The notes below the pieces were generated by a model. The model made no database searches, had not been told where the DNA came from, and worked only from the letters and a program-made list of their open reading frames with translations. Positions 50,220 to 60,137 of a stretch of DNA of 64,000 bases are shown in pieces. Position numbers and translations under genes: made by a program. Each line of letters begins with the position of its first letter. Position 1 is the first letter of the stretch. The stretch spans positions 42,160,001 to 42,224,000 of the forward strand of contig CM075101.1 in assembly GCA_037576195.1 (NCBI GenBank), given 5' to 3'. This stretch comes from Phytoseiulus persimilis. Lineage: Eukaryota > Arthropoda > Arachnida > Mesostigmata > Phytoseiidae.

Positions 50220-52169
50220 TTCATACGGCCACTCGAAACCAGTTGCTTGGAGCCGCTTCCCAACTCAGCCGTCGCAGAGAGACTTTTCTGACGCAGGTCC
50301 GGACGTTGCCGCTGTCGCTTTCGTTGATACGAGCTCGCTTGTTGTCAACGCCGCTGTAGGCGGAGGTGATGGTCGTTTTCGATGACAGCTACTCAAATAA
50401 AAGCTTCGTTGGAGCGAAAAATGTCCAGGTAAAAATGGGACACCCACTCCATATGAATCGAAATGCATCGTCGGGCACGCCAGCGAATGTTTCTGCGAGA
50501 GCGAGCGAGTGGAGATTTCGGCTGGAAACTCATCACAAAACGTCACTCTGGCGAACCCGCTCGTTAACCGACGAACAGCTGTCGGATTGGGTGTTGTGAC
50601 ACTACTCGCTCTCGCCAGATATGTCACCAAATGGTCGATCCAGCCCGTAGTCTTCAGCATTCGACTTGAGCGAATCGGATTCCAAGCGGAAGATCGCATG
50701 GCTGCATATCAATCCGGAGTGCAAAATATCCTCCTCGTTTCCACACGATTCAAAAGCGAACAGATCCCTTCGGAAACAGCTCCTCAGAGTGTAAAGCTCC
50801 GATGAAAAGTTGAAGTCTCTGCGAAATAGTTGCTTGCGTTGAGTTAAGTCTGAGGGATCCCGGTCGCGAAGCACCGAAACGTAGCGAGTAAAATGTGAGC
50901 CAAAGCTCCTGCGCGTGGTTGGTTGTTAATCCTCATATTCGCCACCGTCGAGAGCGAAGAAGCCCGAATGTTTGGCCATCCTTCGCATTTCCGGGACGAA
51001 GGTAGCTCTTCGGCGCGAGGAAGGAGCCATATATTCCATACGTTCGGGCCATGCGTTCCTTTGGCGAACCTTCTTGCACTGATGAGCTGTCTCGTACTTC
51101 GCACCATGCTGGAAAACTTCCGTCAAAATGCTGAGAATGAGAGCTGGGAAGGAGGAGTCCCAGGATCAGGGCTTGCGATGGAGGAAGCTTCGAAGGGGTT
51201 CTGCGAGAAATCGCGTGCTTGGAACACATCCGAAAGTCGGAGCATCAGGGATTATTAATTTCCGCCGAGACGGAAATCTTAACGAATTCGTGAGCAGAGA
51301 AACGGAGAACGAAGAGCTCAGGGTTTATCCGAAAAGGAGACGGTGCAGGAAAACTGGAAAATTTCCTCAGAGAAATCGATACTAGGAACAGAAGCTCGCG
51401 ACTCCGATTCAGTTGGAGGCGGGTAGAAGATGCACGAGCTCGAGCGGCATGAATCGACGTCAGAATGCATAATTTCAATCCATGTGAATGGATCCCTCAA
51501 GGAGGGCCTGCCAAGACAGGTCACAATCAATCCCTGAGTCCTCTTAACTGTTTTTTTCACTCAATGGCACCGTTTCCGGGAGAAGCCATGGAATGGAATC
51601 GCAAAAAAGTCCGTCGTGTCGGCTCCATTCGTATAAAGTCTGCGCGCTTCATCGATCGGCTTTTTGGATGTATTATCGAGAGTTACTTTCTACTGAAAAA
51701 GCTCAGGGTCCAGGAGAGTTTTCTTCGGTGGATCGCTCGGCAGGACAGGAGACATCTTACCAGCCAACCAGCATGGATCTCACGAGTCCTAGCGCCGACT
51801 GCTCGTTCTTTATTAAATATGAATTTGTTAATGTACATTTTGTGATGAGGGCGTTTCGTGACAGAGCATGTGCGCACGGAAGCGTCGGTCTCTACATTTG
51901 CAGCCTCAGTTCCGCGGATTTCGGCGTCTCCGACGGAAACTGAGTTTTGAGCTGAATTTCTTTGTGAGTCACAGGTGGCCTCGCCTCCCTTGAGGTTCCC
52001 GCGGTGGTTCCAGGACACGAATTCACAGCGAAGGGTTTTCTCGATGAACGATGATCACTCCGGCTCTCGCCTTCTATCTGTCCTGCGCCTCGCCGCCCTA
52101 CAGGTGGAAAAGCCATTCAGTTACGACGATCAGCCACGATATCCTGGGTTGAGATCTCAACAAACTGAT

Positions 52170-52762
52170 TCACATCACATCAGAATGCTCTAGAGCGCTC
52201 ACATCGAGTGTGTCCATTTCAGCATCTCCCCTCAAGGCGAACAGCAAACGCCGGTCCTTATTTGCCGATGCGTAACCCATCACCGTGAGGGCGCATCCCA
52301 TGACAACCATGAACGCAGCCGTTCCCATCATCAATGGACCTGCGGGAATCACGGAAATCGATATGAATTAGCAGAATAAATCTCCATTCCCATTTGGAGC
52401 GAGGACGGGCTCAGTGGTCAAAAACTGTTGCTAAGACACATTTTCGATGTGTTTGATCTGGTCGCGAGAGACGAAATCGAGGTATCCTGAACGATTCTGT
52501 ACTATGACTCATTTTAGCACAACTCACCGATGACACTGCGCCAATCGGAACCTAGGTATCTTCTGTAGTTTTCGTCCGCGGACGGCGGTCGAATCTCGGT
52601 GAATATGAGAGCTGTCATTATTGCGCCGGCGATCAGGAGCACGACCGCCAGAGACGCAAGGCATCCAGCGAGTAGAACGATGTATCGGATACTTCCCACG
52701 CGGCTATGTCGATACGGAATCCGCGTAACTGTGATGCTGTCTGCGGACATGTCGAGCTTCAT
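52170..52762 (-). CDS. Two-TM protein, paralogue 1
   Basis: Two exons (52762-52528 and 52339-52170), with the intron in phase 1 between VI and GP, GTGAGT donor and CCCGCAG acceptor. The 134-residue product has a short basic N-terminus (IPYRHSRVGSIRY), a first membrane helix (about residues 28-51), a conserved loop FTEIRPPSADENYRRYLGSD, a second membrane helix starting GPLMMGTAAFMVVMGCALTV, and an acidic tail. The short loop and the GP-x-M-MG start of helix two resemble vertebrate TMEM200 proteins; this is a structural resemblance, not a proven orthology. A paralogue with the same intron lies 1.4 kb upstream on the same strand. The start is the first in-frame Met; an upstream non-coding exon is possible. 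Both exons are intact. Function unknown. Confidence 0.72.
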
Positions 52763-54183
52763 CGCGCTCCCTGAAAGAATTCACTGCTGTTCAAACTCGG
52801 GCCGCCGCGAAACGAACCAGGGGAAGATCAATGCAGACTGAGCGGGTGGGATTCCAACGGAAATGAGTCAACTCCAACGGAATTCAAGACCGAGGGGGCA
52901 CGGGGGGAGGGTGGAATCTGGAGGTTGGACACGCGATGAACTGATGCGACGAGATTCCGTTCGACGAGATTCACAGTTCGACTGCGGCGGCGCTCCGACT
53001 CACTGAAGTTTTCCTGCCCAATCATGCCCATGACAGATTCACACGAACGAACACAACAGCTCGAATGAATTTCAAGAGATCTTCACTTACGATTGATCTT
53101 GGGAGGTGCTTCGAAGAACGCTGCACTCTGTTAAAGCCGTCCCGAGACCGGGAACAATGGGAGGCGTTGCTGATACGAAAGAGTACAGCCGCGGAGGTGA
53201 GCAAATGTCTTTGGCGTTCGAAGAGTCGTAGACAAGTCAAGGGTGTAGTGTTTCCTACTGCTTGGACAGCTAACGGGAAAGGGATTATGACTCCTACGCG
53301 CCTGCCGCTACGCCATCTCGACGCATGTTTGCGCCACCGCCCTTTCTTGAGCCAGTTCCCGCAACACCTCACAAACGTTAGCTGGTAGGTATCAGATTCA
53401 AGTTAGCCGACGAGAGACGAGCACACCCAAACGGCTTCTTCCGAATCGCTCTTGGCTATTGACGGTTCACCGGGATCGCCTCGAGAGAAAGACGTCCGGG
53501 AACCCAATGTTCCAGAGCTTTTCGGAAGTTTGAGCTGAGCAGCAGAGGCTCTAACAGTACTTCTGATCCGAGCTGTAGCGATTTTCCGCTCAGAATTCGG
53601 CCAGCTTTTGACGTTGGCACTTCCGCGCGATTTCTGCCGCGATCGTTCGAGCGAGCTCACGCTGACCTGGCAGTGACGGGGCCTCACGTTCCAAAGTCAA
53701 CGTTTGGTCGAGCAGAGTATTATTGTTCGCCATGATTCACCGACCTAATACTTCCGAAAGAATGCTCCATCTCGGGGGAATAATTGAGTCAAGGAACTAT
53801 CATGGGGGGATACCAGCTATCTGTACTTGACTCGATGCGAATAAGAAACGTAATTTTTACTATGAGAATGATGTCGTCTTTTTCATTCAGGCCAATTCAG
53901 GTTTCTATGTACAGTTGAATCTACAATAACTCATTTTGTGACGGTTTCCTTAACAAAAACCATCGGTCGAATTTCGGTTCCGAGAAGAGAACTCAGCGAC
54001 TCGGATCGCTCTCCAGAGACTCCCGACGCTGGTCGAGATCCTTTTCGGGCGGTTTTAAAGAGGGTGGCGTCCTGAAGTCGGGCTGGAACCAATGTTTGTG
54101 ATCCTGGGTTAGAGCATGCGAGATTCCCCACCCGCGTTCGGAAAAATCGGTGTACTTTCTCGGGATCTTCTCTCATGTGATAA
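52763..54183. other. Spacer between the two-TM paralogues
   Basis: No recognised gene. The minus frame at 53403-53687 is serine- and arginine-rich (SVSSLERSRQKSRGS) without known motifs. Confidence 0.35.
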
Positions 54184-54759
54184 TCAATGCCCAGCACGCA
54201 CCTGGCGTTGAACATACTGCTGTTCTTGGTATACGGCAATGTATTCTTTGTCTTTCAAGTGAGAAATTCTTCGGAAGACCACGCAGATCAATCCAGTCAC
54301 CAAAAGCACCAGAGACATCAAGAGTAGGATTGGCCCTGGAAGAACGATTCAGAGAACTCAGGGAGGAGAGCTTCGCTGTGCTCCGTCGAACGAATCGGAT
54401 CGCGATTGCTCTCTGTGTACGTAAGATCATCGATGTTTTTAAGTCTTTCCCGAGCTAAATCCGAAGCGTGTCTCACCGATGATCCTCCGGTAGTCGGACC
54501 CTAGATACCGGTTATAGTTTTCATCAGCGGTCGGTGGTCTCACTTCGGTGAACACAATAGCTGTCAGAACCGCGCCACTGAGGAGGCATATGAAAGCTAT
54601 GACGGCGAGTGAAAACCCCAGAGTCCAGCTCATCCGTCTTGGTAGGCCCAGACGATCATGGCGGTATGGGATTTCTGAGACGTCCAAAGCTCCCTCCTGC
54701 ATCCACTTCATGAGCCTCATCTTACTGCCAGTCTTCTTTCTGTTAGGGAGATTTTCCAT
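54184..54759 (-). CDS. Two-TM protein, paralogue 2
   Basis: Two exons (54759-54477 and 54335-54184) with a phase 1 intron at exactly the same place as in paralogue 1 (between II and GP). The 144-residue product has a basic N-terminus (MENLPNRKKTGSKMRLMKWM), the shared IPYRHDRLG motif, a first membrane helix, the loop FTEVRPPTADENYNRYLGSD, a second helix starting GPILLLMSLVLLVTGLI, and a short charged tail ending YVQRQVRAGH. A CAG-GTGCGT near the end could be an alternative donor to another exon. The loop is far better conserved between paralogues than the helices, so it is probably the functional part. It is a tandem duplicate of paralogue 1; function unknown. Confidence 0.72.
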
Positions 54760-54839
54760 GTCTCAACTCCGCACAAAAGATCATCCAGCGCACGAAACGG
54801 TAACCTTCCTCGCACTCAGCGATCTATCTATCAAACAAT

Positions 54840-55419
54840 GAGAATTCCCGCCATTCTTACCCGGAGAGCCTGTGGAAAGTTATTGGGAAGGGACACTACG
54901 GAAGAGGGATTAGATTCGAGCACTTCACCCACGTCGAGCTGTAGCGGCTTCACGGAACGATACGAGAGCGTTATTTTTCACGACGAGACCGCGATCCGTC
55001 TCAGATCACGTCAGACGGAAGCTGCAGCCGCTTGTTTAACGCAGCAGCGTCCGTACGATATAGCAGACCAAATGTGTCTCCGTTAGGAAAGCGCACTTCT
55101 AGCTCAACCTAGTCGTAAACAAGCCATAATGGGGTCCAGCATTGGCGGGTGTGTTATGTTGGTTTTATAAGTCAGTTTGCGTGTTAACAGAACTCGTAGG
55201 AGCCGGCGGCGTTCCGCTGCACTGAGGCCAAATATGTGGACAAATATCGTATCGGGAGATCGGTATTCTGGGAATTGGATCGTATACCCAATATTGTGAG
55301 AAGCCAGAAGCCACTTTCATTTTGAATCCGAGATCGATCTTCCACTCTTCCTGTGCCCCACGGAATTAGCAAAATCGGTTACCCTAGCAACCACTTTTCT
55401 CCTCGTTGGACTGTCCTTG
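54840..55419. other. Unassigned spacer
   Basis: Short frames only; nothing recognised before the SINE fragment at 55420. Confidence 0.4.
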
Positions 55420-55545
55420 CTTTCCGGCTGAACCTCTCAGCCAGCCCTCAGAAGTGTCCCGGAATCACCTTTCGGTATTGCTTTAGTAACACTCCCTATC
55501 GCCTCGCAAATCCCATTGCGGGCGGTGGGCTTGGGTCTTAAGACC
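55420..55545 (-). mobile_element. 5'-truncated SINE copy
   Basis: The sequence is nearly identical to the 3' body of the SINE at 4850-5122, read on the minus strand from GGTCTTAAGACCCAAGCCCA to TTCAGCCGGAAAGCAAGG. The tRNA-like head is missing. No clear duplication flanks it. Confidence 0.85.
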
Positions 55546-55961
55546 CCAGCGGAGATGAAAATACAAAACTGAAGGTTTTCGGATTGTGTATCGATTGGAT
55601 ACTCCTCTTGAAATCTGAGACAAGACACCGAGTCACTCAGACGGCCGGTAATTGAGCCCTGGCATTCGTATGAGCCCTCAGAGCCCTAATAATAATATGA
55701 GCCCTAAAAACCGCCCATCTTGACGAACGGGGTGAACATGTCTTGCGGAAATATAGTTTTTCTCCTCTTCAAAGTTGGTATTTTGGGCCCATCGAACGCT
55801 CCGCTGAAACAGCGGGGTCCCTCCCCATATTTCGCTGGCATCCACCACCGCCCGCTCAGGGAGACCGCATGATACCCGCAGTCCATACAGACTGAGAGCC
55901 GATGCATTGGTTCCACTACGCGCATTTCGAGAGCTCAGATCGGTAATAATTAGCGGCGCAA

Positions 55962-56303
55962 TCAATGCCAATCGAGCAAGGATTCCCGAGGAATTCCGAC
56001 GCGAGCTCGGTATCCTTGTCGATCACCTTCGGCAACACCAATCATGGGAATCCCTGAAAGGAATTCTTCACACATCTGGAGAAGGGCGCGGCAATCACCA
56101 GACTCGATGCTGAGCTCATCTTTCGGTTCAGAAGCATTCCAGCGGTACTGGCCTCTAAATTCGACATTGATGCGGATAAATTCCATAGATCTGCCCAAGA
56201 GACGAACCAGAGCTTGCTCGCCTGTTATCAACATCCGCAGTTTCGCATGACGCCTGCAGTCCATGAAATTCTGAATCATGGCTCCCAAGTCGTCCGGTTC
56301 CAC
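55962..56303 (-). CDS. Possible coding exon, unidentified
   Basis: A 113-codon minus frame with protein-like composition (MIQNFMDCRRHAKLRMLITG, RSMEFIRINVEFRGQYRW, ALLQMCEEFLSGIP). No family is recognised and no adjoining exons were found. It overlaps no repeat. It could be one exon of a larger gene or chance. Confidence 0.25.
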   Translation of the reverse strand: MEPDDLGAMIQNFMDCRRHAKLRMLITGEQALVRLLGRSMEFIRINVEFRGQYRWNASEPKDELSIESGDCRALLQMCEEFLSGIPMIGVAEGDRQGYRARVGIPRESLLDWH

Positions 56304-56403
56304 GAGGTACCCAGTGGTACCCAGTGGTTTTCTGACGGAGGAGGCTCAGAAGGCTCGACACAGGGAGTGTCCTCGGCTCCGATTGCCCAACACAACGAAA
56401 ACG

Positions 56404-56637
56404 ATGAGAGTTAAATCGTCTATCACAATCGACTTCTTATTGATGCTGTTGATGACATCTGATCCTCTAGGTGTTTTCCCAGAGCATGGGAGACCGGGTC
56501 CTGTGATAGACTATCTGCTTAAACCTCAGGATGAGTATGCTCTGAATTCACCAGAAACTATGCAGTTTGATAGCGATAGCGGATTAGATGCATCAGTTGC
56601 ATCAAATGAAACCAACTCCGAAGTCTCACATGATTAA
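56404..56637 (+). CDS. Possible small secreted acidic peptide
   Basis: A 77-codon frame starts MRVKSSITIDFLLMLLMTSD, which resembles a signal peptide, followed by VFPEHGRPGPVIDYLLKPQD and a serine/aspartate-rich acidic tail. It stops at TAA 56635-56637. No cysteine pattern or known family. Supported only by composition and the leader-like N-terminus. Confidence 0.3.
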   Translation: MRVKSSITIDFLLMLLMTSDPLGVFPEHGRPGPVIDYLLKPQDEYALNSPETMQFDSDSGLDASVASNETNSEVSHD

Positions 56638-56979
56638 GGCCTCACGTGTCAAGTTCAGAAGGAGAAGAAAAATTCGATCCATAGGCAGAATAATTCGCCA
56701 GCTGTTCAACTCTAAACCGCTCAGATTCGTGATGAATCGTTGTGCTGCTGTGTTGGTTATTAGAGATACATAAAACCTGGCATCCTGTTTCCCGTGTTTC
56801 TTGTGCTCGATACGATTCCTCAACAAAATCAGGCCTTTCCGGCCGGAAAAAAAGCTGAAATGGTCCCAATACCGCGAAGCTACCACTCGGATTCAATTTT
56901 AACGGTCGGAATCGATTCCGGGAGCTCAGAATAGACTGACATGGGTTTCAAATATCTTTGTCCACCTAGAACCCCATCT

Positions 56980-57541
56980 GTGGCGATTCCAATTTGAGCG
57001 AAGTCCCCATCTGAGCGGAGGACCAATTTGAGCGAAGGGCCCGATTTGAGCGGAAGCCAACAGCGGCTGTGGTACCGTCGCCCGCACTAGAGTTGGGTCC
57101 AGCACCTTTTGATGGCGATCATGACTGAAGAAGAGCTGCGGCTCTCGTTTCTTGAGCCACTGCCATGGAACACTACTCTCGGCATCCACGAGAGCCTACG
57201 ATCACCGAGTCCGATTCCTAGAGGGAGTTCAAGATAGCGATCGCGGATTTGTGGGCTTGGGCCTCGTCGAAGAGCTGCTGTCGACGCAAAAAATGATAGT
57301 GGCCAACGATGAGCAAAGGTTGCCTTCTGGTCGAATCCACAAAACTCAGCGGCATACTTGCTTCGCACTCCGGCACAACGCGCGCACGCAGTCCTGCCTA
57401 GCTCTACATGAAACCGATACATTCGAAGGGAACGAAGTGAAATGAGCTTGAACCACACCAGTGCTTCCGCACCGCTGTTGTCCGCTCAAATCGGGACTTC
57501 GCTCAAATCGGGACTCCACTCAAATGTAGCGCCACCATTTG
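56980..57541. mobile_element. Inverted-repeat element with subterminal ATTTGAGCG repeats
   Basis: The left end (56980-57065) has GTGGCG, then three to four copies of a word like ATTTGAGCGAAGTCCC, then CAACAGCGG. The right end (57470-57541) is the same arrangement inverted. The arms are thus about 70-85 bp with internal short tandem repeats around a unique core of about 400 bp. The core's minus strand encodes PWQWLKKREPQLFFSHDRHQ, loosely like a Mutator-type transposase segment. Mutator elements have long terminal repeats, but no target duplication was found. Decayed DNA transposon is the best explanation. Confidence 0.5.
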
Positions 57542-59535
57542 TGCCAACTGTGCGCTAGTGTCTCGAGAGCTTCCTGAATATGTTATCTCAGGAAATCCTC
57601 TCCCGGTTTAAGGATCGAGCTCCCTGAAGCTTGGCACTTCCTTTCGACCTCATCATAAGCGACGAAAGGGCAGTTTACCGCCTCAAAGGTAATCGCGCCA
57701 GCCCCCGCGAAGGTGGCCAGGCAATCATCTGGGAAGTATGTCGGTAAGTAGGCTTCTATATCAATCTCTCAACCAGAGGCGTGACTGAGCAACTGTCGCC
57801 GGTATGAGAGGACATCATCCGGGGGACTTCATCGAAGCATTGTGAGATGCGGGTAGGAAAAATCATTCCCAGGCCCCATTCGACCCCTAACTAACCCCAA
57901 AGCTCTAAACTGGGACCAGAGTCGGCCGATGTTTTTTCCGACGATAATTCTCGCGCTGTCATGCGGAGGAAAGTACCGAGATGCTCTCTAGGGCGGAATA
58001 ACCAGAACTTTCACCTGAATACACTTGTAGCACGAAGGCACGACGCGAGAGCAGCATCATACTGCGCTGATACACGCCGCTCCGAATGTCCGACAATTCC
58101 GGAATCTCGCCTAGGGCACTCATAAGCTCAGGAGAGATGCGCTACCGATAGGTCCGACCAATTCATTCCCTGACGGGGGATCACGCAAATATCGCTTGGA
58201 ACCGCTGCCTTCTATTTCAGAGACGTTGCTATTTCTTCGGTATGGTCTCTGACACCATTGAGACGCCTCAGGCGACCTGAGGGCGCCGAAGACGAGCTCG
58301 CTCAGCGAAGGAAGGCGCTTGAATGAATCTATTCAGGACCGAATTTTCTGAGCTCACGGAGCCTCCTCTCGTTCGACGACTGCGACGGCCAAAACCCATA
58401 ACCGCCATCTTGGACTTAGTTTTCAAACACGCGCTGCGTTTCCAAGCGAATGGAACAAATGAAGACTCAATGATATCGCGAGAGAAAAAGGCGTTCAGCC
58501 GGCTGGGTACCGCCAACGCGCCGTGGCCTGAAGGGCGGGAGGATCAGGCGAGAGTCACTCGATCGACGGGAGCCTTCAAAGATACATAAAAAGCTCCACT
58601 CCTGAGTCTCGTAGAGGCCATGGAATCATGTTCCTGAATTTGAGCACGGGGTCCCGAAACACTTGCACGGTCGAACTGACCTCTATCCGAACGGCTGTTC
58701 CATCGAGAAAGAATCGAAACGGCTTATCTTACCCAATGAGTCCCTTGGTATGATTGACGGATTCTATTCGAGACGTTTCTCGCACCACAGGATTTGGAAA
58801 CCTCGGCCTCGCCGATGCTCCCGTGGGCCCAGTGGGTGTCCGGGAGCGTCACCGAATCCTGGCCGCGGCCAGCTTCAATCCAAGTTCCGGAAGTGGCGCG
58901 TGTCCGCAGAAATGTGGTGTCTCAGTTCCCGCACAAAGTTCGGCATGAGCGTTCAGTCGGGTTGATTGAGAAACCTGGAGCGCTTCGCAGTACAGAGCGC
59001 AAGTAGTGGGGGCGGATGGAGATTGTCTTTCTGAGCTCGTTCTCAAGGGTTTCCGAGAAAAGCGGGAGTAATTTCTTCTGGCGAGAACCCTTGTGATCTG
59101 ATTCCAGGATTAGTCCGGCTTGAGAATTTGGAAGATTCTCGGCTAAGTCTCAATTTTTTCCAAGAAGTTCTCTCGGCTGTCTTCCAACTCCCACGTACTA
59201 TGCCCGAGAGCCCTGGCGTATGCACGGATCGCACGAGCAAGAATCGCCGAAATCCTGGTCTACGTATGTCGCTGCCTCTGGATAGGCAGGCTTGGAACGC
59301 TTATTTACTGGCGAGCATGCGGTGACATTCTCCGTATTTATTCAGGAGATTCGAAGCTCAGAAGTCGTGGCACTCATGAATGAGAGGCCAACATCAATAG
59401 TCCAAGCAGCCGTTCTCCGATTCCGATAATTTTCTCAACTCACAGGAGGCTTCTCCACAGGAACTATGACTCACTGTTTACTGATGGCTGTACTGCAGTG
59501 AGGAACACTGTATGCTACGACACACCAATGAAAGT
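57542..59535. other. Unassigned stretch
   Basis: No recognised gene, RNA or transposon. Frames at 58268-58516 (minus) and 58754-58948 (plus) have no known motif. Confidence 0.35.
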
Positions 59536-59545
59536 TTTATTTATT
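59536..59545 (-). terminator. Poly(A) signals of the glycine-rich gene
   Basis: Two overlapping AATAAA words on the minus strand, about 100 nt past the stop codon at 59643. This supports the minus-strand single-exon gene model. Confidence 0.6.
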
Positions 59546-59642
59546 TTTCCTATACAAATGGATCGCTATTTACAGTTCCTACTCGGGTTGTCCTGCCTTC
59601 CCGAAAAGAGAACAAGAAAACCACTCTCGCCCCGAGGGCCGA

Positions 59643-60077
59643 TCACCATCCACCACCTCCTCCTCCACCCCCTCCGGACCAGCCCCCGTGTCCGCCGCTG
59701 CCACCTCCTCCTCCACCTTCACCCTTTATGATGATCACTTTGCTCGCTCCACCTCCTCCGCCTCCTCCGCCGGTCCGAGAGATAATTTGGCCCCCGGAAC
59801 TCGTTGTGGTGATCTTGTGCACTGATTTGATCTCTTGCGTTGGGCCTGAGATCGTGTAGGAAGCTCCTCCTCCACCTGCTAGGTGTCCATGGGACGCACC
59901 CCCGCCCAGAAGGCGCGATAGTCCTACAGCAGAAAGGGCTGCTCCGTCTTCGTCGGCTCCGCTGCCGCCACCGTATCCGCCTCCACCGCCGTGGCCTCCA
60001 CCGCCTCCCCCTCCTCCTCCGAGGAAGCCGGCTGAAGTGACTGCCACGAGCATCGAGACCACTACAAACGACTTCAT
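59643..60077 (-). CDS. Glycine-rich secreted (cuticle-type) protein 1
   Basis: A single-exon frame of 144 residues. It has a clear signal peptide (MKSFVVVSMLVAVTSA) followed by poly-glycine blocks with H, Y and S (GGGGGYGGGSG). A non-glycine core follows (ALSAVGLSRLL, then SYTISGPTQEIKSVHKITTT), then the motif SKVIIIKGEGG and a C-terminal GGW-type run. Such proteins are typical of arthropod cuticle or of secreted glue and silk in chelicerates. The ATG at 60077 is chosen because the signal peptide starts there and a TATA box lies 53 nt upstream. A paralogue with the same leader-poly-Gly-K-V-[IL]-I-I-K-G plan begins at 63786 on the other strand. Confidence 0.85.
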   Translation of the reverse strand: MKSFVVVSMLVAVTSAGFLGGGGGGGGGHGGGGGYGGGSGADEDGAALSAVGLSRLLGGGASHGHLAGGGGASYTISGPTQEIKSVHKITTTSSGGQIISRTGGGGGGGGASKVIIIKGEGGGGGGSGGHGGWSGGGGGGGGGW

Positions 60078-60129
60078 CGTTCGTTCTTCCTTTCGTGGCG
60101 ATTCTGGTCTCCCAACGCTTTCACTTTGG

Positions 60130-60137
60130 TATAAATA
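60130..60137 (-). promoter_or_regulatory. TATA box of glycine-rich gene 1
   Basis: TATTTATA on the minus strand within a near-palindromic GGTATTTATACC, 53 nt upstream of the start codon. Confidence 0.55.

Larger units (their letters stand above)
44075..52169. other. Long unassigned stretch
   Basis: No recognised gene. Coding-like but unidentifiable frames include the minus strand at about 44690-44830 (LREALPHALEKLCSAYLSID), the plus strand at 48571-48831 (charged C-terminus, RRVERKRLRLWKKRLRD), the plus strand at 48903-49433 (176 codons, no motif) and the plus strand around 50290-50800. A poly-G tract (45404-45438) and a short CA run (50205-50219) are present. Without transcripts I cannot call any of these as genes. 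Confidence 0.3.
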
